From: JAAYZQ01 sp034428935
GTDB taxonomy: Bacteria; Chloroflexota; Anaerolineae; JAAYZQ01
Length of the DNA stretch: 28,603 bases
Direction of reading: 5' to 3'
NCBI GenBank assembly: GCA_034428935.1
Contig: DAOUHB010000111.1
Location: 1 to 28,603, forward strand
Below are positions 7,057-15,145 of the stretch, in pieces. Every line of letters starts with the position of its first letter. Position 1 is the first letter of the stretch. A model generated the notes under the pieces. That model worked only from the letters and a program-made list of their open reading frames with translations. It made no database searches and had not been told where the DNA came from. Both the position numbers and the translations under genes were made by a program.

Positions 7057-8553
<1,497 letters not shown>

Positions 8554-8620
8554 CGCTTTCGCCTCTCCTTCTGCTTCGAATTCGAGCCTCCTGATCCCCG
8601 ATCCCCGGCGGCCGGTTTGC

Positions 8621-9835
8621 CTACCACCGGTAGGGCAGGTACTCGTTGCCCAACAGCTCCCGCCCGATGATGAGGCGCATGACGTTCATTGTGCCTTCAG
8701 CCCCGATAGAGTAGGAGCGGATGCCGCGGATGCCCATCTCGATGGGGCTCTCTTTGGTGTAGGCCATGGCGCCGAACCAGTCGGCCACCTCGTTCATGAT
8801 CTCGAAGCCCACCTGGGGCGCTCGCAGCTTGGCCAGGGCGGCGGCCAGGGCGACGTCGCCGTGGCTCCTGGTGCCCGGCCCGTATTTCTGGTCCAGGATC
8901 CAGGCCGCCTTCTGCACCAGCAGCCGGGTGCTCTCCAGGTTGGCATAGTGGTTGGCCAGGGGGAACGAGATCCCCTCGTAGGCTGCCAGGGGCCGGCCAA
9001 AGGCGTGGCGCTCCTTGATGTGCTCCATGCCCATCTCCAGGACCGCCTCGGCAGCGCCCACGCACGTGGCCCCGATGAGCACCCGGGCCGCCGAAAAGCC
9101 CTCCATGGCGTGGTAAAAGCCCCGGTTCAGCTCGCCCACCTGGTGGCCGGCCGGCAGCCTCACGTCTTCCAGGGCAAAGCCGCCCGTCGAGATGCCCATG
9201 CGCCCCATGTCGTCAAAGTAGGTGGGTGTGATGCCCGCCGTGCCCTTCAGGGGGAGGGCAAAGAAGGTAAAGGCCCGGTGCTCGGCCGCGGGGTCGGGAT
9301 CCGTGCGGGCCAGCATCAGGTGGATGCCGCCCATCTCCAGCGACTCGCGCACCCCGCTGATAAACACCTTCTCGCCGTTCAGGAGCCATTCGTCCCCCTG
9401 GCGGACGGCGCGCGTGCGGCAGGCCCCCAGGATGTCGGACCCGCCTCCCGGCTCGGTCGTGGCGATGCCCAGGAAAGCCTCGCCGGCCGTCACCCGGGGC
9501 AGGATCTCGGCCTTCAGCTCGGGCGGCCCGTAGCGGTCAAAGACAAACCCCCAGGCCGCCTCCACCAGGTAGAGCACCGGGATGGCCAGGCTGATGTCCG
9601 CCCGGCCCAGCTCCTCGGCGGCGATGGCAGCCAAGGTCCAGTCCATGCCCGCCCCGCCATACTCCTCCGAGCAGACGGGCGCCAGCAGCCCGAGCCGGGC
9701 CATGCCCCGCACGATCTCGGGCGGGATCCGCTCCTGGCTGTCGATCTCGCGCACGCGGGGTGCGATCTCGGCCTGGGCAAAATCGCGCACGCTTTGCCGC
9801 CACAGCCGCTGCTCTTCGTTCCAACCAAAGTCCAT
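8621..9835 (-). CDS. Acyl-CoA dehydrogenase
   Basis: This 404-residue FAD-dependent enzyme introduces a trans-2,3 double bond into an acyl-CoA. The three-domain fold is evident: an N-terminal helical domain (E-E-Y-G-G-A-G-M-D), a central beta domain with T-T-E-P-G-G-G-S-D and L-N-G-E-K-V-F-I-S-G, and a C-terminal helical domain. Glu380 in G-A-E-G-T aligns with the catalytic base of medium- and short-chain enzymes. ATG at 9835 is chosen because AGGAGG lies five bases upstream; the open frame continues 28 codons further but runs through a hairpin. Chain length and substrate cannot be read from the sequence. Co-transcription with a LeuCD-like dehydratase and dehydrogenase hints at a branched or dicarboxylic acyl-CoA. 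Confidence 0.93.
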   Translation of the reverse strand: MDFGWNEEQRLWRQSVRDFAQAEIAPRVREIDSQERIPPEIVRGMARLGLLAPVCSEEYGGAGMDWTLAAIAAEELGRADISLAIPVLYLVEAAWGFVFDRYGPPELKAEILPRVTAGEAFLGIATTEPGGGSDILGACRTRAVRQGDEWLLNGEKVFISGVRESLEMGGIHLMLARTDPDPAAEHRAFTFFALPLKGTAGITPTYFDDMGRMGISTGGFALEDVRLPAGHQVGELNRGFYHAMEGFSAARVLIGATCVGAAEAVLEMGMEHIKERHAFGRPLAAYEGISFPLANHYANLESTRLLVQKAAWILDQKYGPGTRSHGDVALAAALAKLRAPQVGFEIMNEVADWFGAMAYTKESPIEMGIRGIRSYSIGAEGTMNVMRLIIGRELLGNEYLPYRW

Positions 9836-9872
9836 GGGAACCTCCTTCGTCGGTCGCCCTCGGGGGGATAGC

Positions 9873-9908
9873 AAGGACACGAAGGCCTGCGGGGACCTTC
9901 GTGTCCTT
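9873..9908. repeat. Perfect 13-bp stem hairpin inside the operon
   Basis: AAGGACACGAAGG (9873-9885) and CCTTCGTGTCCTT (9896-9908) pair perfectly around a 10-base loop. It lies between the dehydrogenase stop and the acyl-CoA dehydrogenase start. No T-run follows on either strand, so it is more likely an RNA-processing or stabilising hairpin, or a REP-like repeat, than a terminator. Confidence 0.75.
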
Positions 9909-9970
9909 CCCTTCTCCACACCCCTGGTGTTCGCCGGGGCGCTCCGAGCCGGGGGCCCGGTCGCCCGTTC

Positions 9971-11062
9971 TTAGAGCTTGCCGGCGATGGCCCGCGCCAC
10001 GTCCAGCGTGCCGGCACTCCCACCCATGTCGTAGGTGCGCACCTTGCCTTCGGCAATGACCGCCGCCACCGCCCCCTCAACCTGGGCTGCCTTGTCCTTC
10101 TCGCCCAGCCAGTCGAGCATCATCTTGGCCGCCAGGATGGTGGCGATGGGGTTCACCTTGTACTGGCCGGCGTACTTGGGCGCCGAGCCGTGGGTGGGCT
10201 CGAAGACGGCATAGTTGGCGCCAATGTTGCCGCTGCAGCCAAAGCCAAGCCCGCCCACCATCTGGGCGCACAGGTCCGAGATGATGTCGCCAAACAGGTT
10301 GGTCGTCACAATGACTTCGTAATTAAAGGGATTCTTCAGCAGCCACATGCCCATGGCGTCGATGTTGGCGTTGTCGAACTGGATGCCCGGGTACTCGGCC
10401 GCCACCTTGCGCGCCGCTTCCATAAAGACGCCATCGGTCTGCCGCAGAACGTTCCCCTTGTGCACGGCGGTCACCCTCTTGCGGCCGTGCTCGACGGCGT
10501 GCTCAAAGGCGGCGCGCACGATGCGCTCGGAGCCTTCCGGCGTGATGGCCCGCAAAGAGATGGCCGCGTGGCGCGGGATCTTGTCCATGCCGTTGACGGC
10601 ATAGAACTCTTCGGGCACGCTGGCATACTCGACGCCGATGTACATGCCCTCGGTATTCTCCCGAAAGATCACCAGGTCAATGCCGTCCTTGTAGTTCAGC
10701 GGGTTGCCGGCGTAGGCCTTGGTGGGGCGCAGGCAAATATAGAGGTCCAGCACCTGCCGCATGCGCACGATGGGGCTGCGATAGACGTAACCCTTGCCCT
10801 TGAGCTCCGGGTCCAGCTCCAGGTCGGCCACGTCCCTGCCCTTGGACGTGATGGCGCCAAACATGGCGCAGTCCGTTTCCTTCATGAGGTCCAGGGTGCG
10901 CTGCGGCAGCGCCTCACCCTCGTGGCACCAGAACTCCCAGCCAATGTCGCCGTGGATGTACTCGGCATCGAGGTCGATGCGGTCCAGCACGATCTTGGCC
11001 GCTTCCATCACGTCCTGCCCAACGCCGTCACCCGGCAGCCAGGCGATCTTGTACTTGCTCAC
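9971..11062 (-). CDS. Isocitrate/isopropylmalate-type beta-decarboxylating dehydrogenase
   Basis: This 363-residue NAD(P)-dependent enzyme oxidises and decarboxylates a (2R,3S)-hydroxy-di- or tricarboxylate. Family motifs include L-P-G-D-G-V-G near the N-terminus, F-R-E-N-T-E-G-M-Y with the catalytic Tyr, V-H-K-G-N-V-L with the catalytic Lys, and the metal-binding T-N-L-F-G-D-I-I-S-D-L. The substrate-recognition helix reads R-S-P-I-V-R-M-R: Ser96 matches isocitrate dehydrogenase, but the Asn two positions on is Ile98, and Arg100 adds a positive charge. That pattern is not plainly isocitrate, isopropylmalate or homoisocitrate. GTG at 11062 has AGGAGGAAA eight bases upstream. It follows the LeuD-like gene by 25 bases, so it probably acts on that dehydratase's product. 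Confidence 0.9.
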   Translation of the reverse strand: MSKYKIAWLPGDGVGQDVMEAAKIVLDRIDLDAEYIHGDIGWEFWCHEGEALPQRTLDLMKETDCAMFGAITSKGRDVADLELDPELKGKGYVYRSPIVRMRQVLDLYICLRPTKAYAGNPLNYKDGIDLVIFRENTEGMYIGVEYASVPEEFYAVNGMDKIPRHAAISLRAITPEGSERIVRAAFEHAVEHGRKRVTAVHKGNVLRQTDGVFMEAARKVAAEYPGIQFDNANIDAMGMWLLKNPFNYEVIVTTNLFGDIISDLCAQMVGGLGFGCSGNIGANYAVFEPTHGSAPKYAGQYKVNPIATILAAKMMLDWLGEKDKAAQVEGAVAAVIAEGKVRTYDMGGSAGTLDVARAIAGKL

Positions 11063-11087
11063 GGTCTTTCCTCCTCCTCGGTTAGGT

Positions 11088-11585
11088 TCAGGCCAGGGCC
11101 AGCTTTTTCTTGACGTGGGGGACGAGGCCCCCCGCGTTCAGGATCTCCAGGACAGAGGCGGGCAGCGGCGGGAAGCTGTACTCGCCCCGCGCCGTGGTCA
11201 CCTTGCCGGCCTCAAAGTCGATGGTGATCTCTTCGCCCGTCTCGACGCCGTCCACGGCATCGCAGGTGACGATGGGCAGGCCCTCGTTGATGCAGTTGCG
11301 AAAATAGATGCGGGCAAAGGAACGGGCGACGATGGCCCCCACGCCTGCTTCTTTCAGGGCAATGACCGCCTGCTCGCGAGAGCTGCCGCAGCCCCAGTTC
11401 TTGCCGGCCACGACGATATCCCCCGGGCGGACGTTCTTCACGAACTCGGGATCCAGGTCCTCCAGCGCGTGCTGGGCCATCTCCTGGCGATCGGTGATGC
11501 TGTACGTATACTTGCCCGGAAAGATGACGTCGGTGTTGACGTCATCCCCATACTTCCACACGCGTCCAGAAATCTTGCTCTCCAA
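11088..11585 (-). CDS. Aconitase-family dehydratase, small (LeuD-like) subunit
   Basis: This swivel-domain subunit of about 165 residues is from the isopropylmalate isomerase/homoaconitase group. Motifs are G-D-D-V-N-T-D near the start, N-W-G-C-G-S-S-R-E-Q in the middle and F-A-R-I-Y-F-R-N-C-I-N-E-G. The specificity loop after the first motif reads F-P-G-K-Y-T-Y-S-I-T-D. It differs from the Y-L-R-T form reported for archaeal homoaconitase and the Y-L-V-Y-like form of isopropylmalate isomerase (from memory). TTG at 11585 is chosen because GAGGAGGAA lies seven bases upstream and it gives the family's usual length; the frame is open 17 codons further. It pairs with the large subunit encoded just before it. 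Confidence 0.9.
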   Translation of the reverse strand: MESKISGRVWKYGDDVNTDVIFPGKYTYSITDRQEMAQHALEDLDPEFVKNVRPGDIVVAGKNWGCGSSREQAVIALKEAGVGAIVARSFARIYFRNCINEGLPIVTCDAVDGVETGEEITIDFEAGKVTTARGEYSFPPLPASVLEILNAGGLVPHVKKKLALA

Positions 11586-11679
11586 CGCTCTTCCTCCTCT
11601 TCGAGACATCCTGCGGCGCTCTCCTCCTTGCGCCACCGACGACGCCAGGAGCGCCCAGGCGAATTCCCCAGGCGGCCGG

Positions 11680-12933
11680 CTAGATCTGCCGAGGGTCGGC
11701 GATCTCGCCCCGCAGCGCCGAAGCGGCCACGGTGGCCGGGCTGGCGAGATAGATCTCGGCGTCGCGGCTGCCCATGCGCCCCCTGAAGTTGCGATTGGCG
11801 GTAGAGATGGTCCGCTCGCCAGGGGCCATGCAGCCCTCGTGGGCGCCCAGGCAAGGGCCGCAGCCGGGGTTGAGCAAGGTGGCGCCGGCGGCCACCAGGT
11901 CGGTGATGATGCCCGCCTCGATGGCCTGCAGCAGGATCTCGCGCGACGCGGGCAGAACCAGCAGCCGCACCCGGGGCGAGATGTGTTTGCCGCGCAGGAT
12001 GTCGGCCGCGGCCTGCAGGTCTTCCATGCGGCCGTTGGTGCAGGTGCCGATGAGGGCCTGGTCGATGGGCGTGCCCAGCACCTCGGTGACCGGCACCACG
12101 TTGTCCACGCGATGGGGCTTGGCCACCTGGGGCACCAGCTTGCCGGCGTCGTAGGTCAACACCCGGGCATAGCGGGCGTCGGCGTCGGGCAGGATCTCGA
12201 CCCAGGAGGCCGTGGTGCGCCCCGCCAGCCAGTCGCGGGTGACCTGGTCGGGCGCCACGTAGCCGTTCTTGGCACCCATCTCGGCGGCCAGGTTGCACAA
12301 CACCTGCCGGCTGCCGACGCTCATGGCCTCGATGGCCGGCCCGGCAAACTCCACGGACATGTAATCCGCCCCGTCGGCGCCGATGTCGCCGATGATGCGC
12401 AGCGCCAGGTCCTTGGCCGACACGCCCGCCGGCATCCGGCCCTCGACGACGATGCGCAGGGTCTCGGGCACGCGCAGCCAGATCTCGCCCGTGGCCATGA
12501 CCGCCGCTGCTTCGGTGCGGCCGATGCCGGCCGCAAAAGCGCCCAGGGCGCCGTGGCTGGGAGTGTGCGAGTCGCTGCCCACGATCAACATGCCAGGCAG
12601 GGCATGGCCCTGCTCCGGAAGCACCTGGTGGCAGATGCCCTCGCCAACGTCGTAGAAAGCCGTGATGCCCTGTTCGCGAACAAACTCGCGCGTCTCCTTG
12701 TGGCTCTGGGCGTAGGTGTCGTTGGCCGCCGGGACCACGTGATCGAGGATGATCACGTTCATGGATGGGTCGGCCACCCGGTCCACGCCGATCTTCCGAA
12801 AGGTCTTGGCAATGGCCGACGTGTTGTCGTGGGTGAGGAGACGGTCGGGTTTCACGGTTACGATCTGCCCCGCGACGACCTCGTCGACCCCCGCTTTCAT
12901 AGCCAGAACCTTCTCCGCGAACGTTTTGCCCAT
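11680..12933 (-). CDS. Aconitase-family dehydratase, large (LeuC-like) subunit
   Basis: This 417-residue iron-sulfur subunit moves a hydroxyl group through dehydration and rehydration of a hydroxy-di/tricarboxylate. The three cluster ligands are Cys298 (G-T-C-T-N-G-R), Cys358 and Cys361 (G-C-G-P-C-L-G). D-S-H-T-P-S-H-G and D-H-V-V-P-A are also family hallmarks. The length matches the shorter LeuC2/homoaconitase-type branch rather than the proteobacterial LeuC of about 470 residues. ATG at 12933 has GGGGGTG eight bases upstream; a TTG at 12972 is a poorer start. It is the first gene of the operon and is followed by the small subunit after about 94 bases. No leuA or homocitrate synthase is in the window, so the pathway is open. 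Confidence 0.91.
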   Translation of the reverse strand: MGKTFAEKVLAMKAGVDEVVAGQIVTVKPDRLLTHDNTSAIAKTFRKIGVDRVADPSMNVIILDHVVPAANDTYAQSHKETREFVREQGITAFYDVGEGICHQVLPEQGHALPGMLIVGSDSHTPSHGALGAFAAGIGRTEAAAVMATGEIWLRVPETLRIVVEGRMPAGVSAKDLALRIIGDIGADGADYMSVEFAGPAIEAMSVGSRQVLCNLAAEMGAKNGYVAPDQVTRDWLAGRTTASWVEILPDADARYARVLTYDAGKLVPQVAKPHRVDNVVPVTEVLGTPIDQALIGTCTNGRMEDLQAAADILRGKHISPRVRLLVLPASREILLQAIEAGIITDLVAAGATLLNPGCGPCLGAHEGCMAPGERTISTANRNFRGRMGSRDAEIYLASPATVAASALRGEIADPRQI

Positions 12934-13010
12934 CTGGTACGCACCCCCTTTGTGAGTGAAACGCAAGGCCAAAACCCGAGGAGCAGCCTGCCCCGTCGTT
13001 CGGCCGGCCT

Positions 13011-13039
13011 ATTGTATGCCAATTCCAGCGCTCTGTCAA
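13011..13039 (-). promoter_or_regulatory. Sigma-70 promoter of the dehydratase/acyl-CoA dehydrogenase/glpK operon
   Basis: On the minus strand TTGACA (13039-13034), a 17-bp spacer and TACAAT (13016-13011) form a near-consensus promoter. The start is near 13004, giving a leader of about 70 bases before the LeuC-like ATG. It is divergent from the DedA promoter about 100 bp away. Confidence 0.8.
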
Positions 13040-13115
13040 AACCGTTTGCACCCACGCCTGTCCCTCCCGGCCGCCCGTATCGCACAATCGCAGAATCCCC
13101 TCGCGCTCTGGCAAT

Positions 13116-13144
13116 TTGCCAAGCCCTGGTGGTGATGCTATAAT
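13116..13144 (+). promoter_or_regulatory. Sigma-70 promoter of the dedA-like gene
   Basis: TTGCCA (13116-13121), 17 bp, TATAAT (13139-13144). The start is near 13151, leaving a GC-rich leader of about 107 bases. It would also transcribe the coupled TPR gene. Confidence 0.75.
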
Positions 13145-13257
13145 CACATCTTGCGTTTGTACGCGCCAGTGCGGCCGGCCGCGATCCTGGGGCAGACGGG
13201 GCGACCCGTCACCCGGCAGGCCGCCGGCCGGCAACCTGTGACCGAGGGTTCGAAACT

Positions 13258-13914
13258 GTGGAAGCCTTAGAACACCAGCTCGTTGCGTTTCTGACCAACC
13301 TGTTCCAGACCATCGGCTGGTTCGGCGTGGTGGTTATCATGGCCCTTGAGAGCGCCAACATCCCCATCCCCAGTGAGGTGACCATGCCCCTGTCGGGCTG
13401 GATGCTGGTCCAGGCCCGGGGGCTGACGGCCTGGAGTGCCTTCCTGCTGGGCGGCTGGTGGGGAGGCGTGGGCTGCACCCTGGGCTCGGTGATCTCGTAT
13501 GCCCTGGGCGCCTGGGGCGGCCGGCCCCTGGTGGAGCGCTATGGCCGCTACATCATGGTCCACGAGGAGGACCTGGCCAAGGCCGACCGCTGGTTTGCCC
13601 GCTGGGGCGACTGGGCGGCATTTGTCTCGCGCCTCCTGCCCATCGTCCGCACCTTTATCTCCTTCCCGGCCGGCGTGGTGCGCATGAGCTTCTGGCGGTT
13701 CGTTATCTATAGCTTTGTCGGCTCTTTTATCTGGTGCGCGCTGCTTGCCCTGGGTGGCTTTTACTTTGGCGAGCATTGGGAGACGCTGCGGGCCATGATG
13801 CGTCCCTTTGACATCCCCATCGCCATCGCCATCGCTCTGGCCCTGGCCTACTACGTCCTGCGCCACGTGCGGTCGCGCAAAACCGCCAGTGCCAAGCTGG
13901 AGCATGAAGGATGA
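13258..13914 (+). CDS. DedA-family membrane protein
   Basis: This 218-residue integral membrane protein of the DedA/VTT superfamily belongs to a group linked to lipid-carrier (undecaprenyl phosphate or phospholipid) flipping and envelope homeostasis. The N-terminal E-S-A-N-I-P-I-P-S-E re-entrant motif and the later S-R-L-L-P-I-V-R-T-F-I-S-F-P-A-G motif with its conserved Arg residues are present, followed by a G-S-F-I-W helix and a basic tail. The GTG at 13258 is preceded by GAGGG nine bases upstream. Its stop overlaps the next start in ATGA, so it is coupled to the TPR gene. Family assignment is strong; the transported molecule is unknown. Confidence 0.92.
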   Translation: MEALEHQLVAFLTNLFQTIGWFGVVVIMALESANIPIPSEVTMPLSGWMLVQARGLTAWSAFLLGGWWGGVGCTLGSVISYALGAWGGRPLVERYGRYIMVHEEDLAKADRWFARWGDWAAFVSRLLPIVRTFISFPAGVVRMSFWRFVIYSFVGSFIWCALLALGGFYFGEHWETLRAMMRPFDIPIAIAIALALAYYVLRHVRSRKTASAKLEHEG

Positions 13915-15035
13915 ACGACACACAGGTCCCCCTGGCCGACAGTTACGAGGGGCTCTACTCCCAGGTGCAAAGCGTCCTGGCCGCGGGCAACGTCGAGGAG
14001 GCCATCAACCTTTACCGGCGCCTGGTGGACCGGCTGGCCCGCCTCACGCCCCGCGTCCTGCAGCTCCGCCCCGAGCTGCGCAACCTGCACCGCGCTGCCC
14101 GGATGGAGATGTCCTCGCTGCTGCGCCCCGAAGGTCGCTACTCCGAAGCCATCGACGTCGTGCGCGTGCTCCTGGACAGCCATCCCGAGGAGGCGCGCAT
14201 GTGGCGGCGGGAGATAGCCACCCTCCAGGTGGCCCGGGGCGACGTGGAAAGCGGCCTGGCCGACCTCCGGGCGCTGGCCGAGGAGTCGGATGACGATCAC
14301 TTGAGCTGGCTGACCCTGGGACAGGAAGCGCGCATCGAGGGCCGTTTCGCCATGGCCCGCGAGGCCCTGGACCATGCCCTGGAGGTGTGCGAGGAGAACT
14401 CTTGCCCCGATCTGCCGGGAATCTATCGCGAGCGGTTCGAGTTTTTCAGGGCGGCGGGGCAGATCGACGAGGCAGTCGCCGCCTGGGAAGAGGGAGCAGC
14501 CCTCGATGAGGAGACCCGCAAGGGCATCGGCGAGATCGTGACCATGCTCGCCGACGCGGGCCGTTATAGCGAGGCCCGCGCCATGCTCGACCGCGAGCCC
14601 AACCCGCTGCGCGCCGGTCTGCGGCGCGGGCATATCCACAGCCTGATGGCAAATCCATTCGAGGCCAGGAAAGAGTGGCAACGCATCGCCGACCTAGACC
14701 CCAACGAGTTCGAGTACGGCCATGAGGCCTGGGTCGAAGCCGTCCTGCGCCTGGGCGATCCGGTGCCGGCCCTCCTGTGGTTGCAGGATGCGCTGCGCGA
14801 GCACTTTGGCATCCGGATGCTGATCCTCTCGGGCGTGGCCTGGGCCATGCACGGCGACGCCGAGCTGGCAGCCAATCTCTTTCAACAGGCCATCGGCCTT
14901 TTGCGCTACCAACGCCCTCCCAAGAAAAAACTGGACAGCTCCGACTGGCGCTTGCTCGACAACCTCGTGAACAACGACGAGATCAAAAAGGCCCTGAAGC
15001 CCTATTTCGCAGTCGTCGAAACCCTCTGGGGGTAG
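13911..15035 (+). CDS. TPR-repeat protein of unknown function
   Basis: This 374-residue, mostly helical soluble protein has no signal peptide or membrane helix. Tetratricopeptide-like units are visible, for example A-A-G-N-V-E-E-A-I-N-L-Y-R-R-L near residue 25, E-G-R-Y-S-E-A-I-D-V-V-R near 77, E-G-R-F-A-M-A-R-E-A-L-D-H-A near 145 and A-G-R-Y-S-E-A-R-A-M near 215. Such repeats mediate protein contacts. The start overlaps the dedA-like stop by four bases, so the two proteins are made together and may work together. No enzymatic motif is seen. The partner is not deducible. Confidence 0.8.
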   Translation: MNDTQVPLADSYEGLYSQVQSVLAAGNVEEAINLYRRLVDRLARLTPRVLQLRPELRNLHRAARMEMSSLLRPEGRYSEAIDVVRVLLDSHPEEARMWRREIATLQVARGDVESGLADLRALAEESDDDHLSWLTLGQEARIEGRFAMAREALDHALEVCEENSCPDLPGIYRERFEFFRAAGQIDEAVAAWEEGAALDEETRKGIGEIVTMLADAGRYSEARAMLDREPNPLRAGLRRGHIHSLMANPFEARKEWQRIADLDPNEFEYGHEAWVEAVLRLGDPVPALLWLQDALREHFGIRMLILSGVAWAMHGDAELAANLFQQAIGLLRYQRPPKKKLDSSDWRLLDNLVNNDEIKKALKPYFAVVETLWG

Positions 15036-15078
15036 CCAGCGCGGCACTCGGGCGCTGCCAACGTCCCAAACCGCCTGT

Positions 15079-15107
15079 TTGGACTGCCGCCCGTTCTGTG
15101 CTATAAT
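15079..15107 (+). promoter_or_regulatory. Sigma-70 promoter of the LysM/beta-propeller gene
   Basis: TTGGAC (15079-15084), 17 bp, TATAAT (15102-15107). The start would be near 15114, which rules out the in-frame ATG at 15113 as the initiation codon and supports ATG at 15146. Confidence 0.75.
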
Positions 15108-15145
15108 GCGCGATGCCTGCCCGAGGGAACTCTGAGGTGCGAACC

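Larger units (their letters stand above)
12934..13257. other. Divergent intergenic region
   Basis: This 324-base gap separates the minus-strand operon from the plus-strand envelope block. It holds the two divergent promoters listed separately and their leaders. No convincing small gene, RNA gene or strong hairpin was seen in the remaining sequence. Confidence 0.7.
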
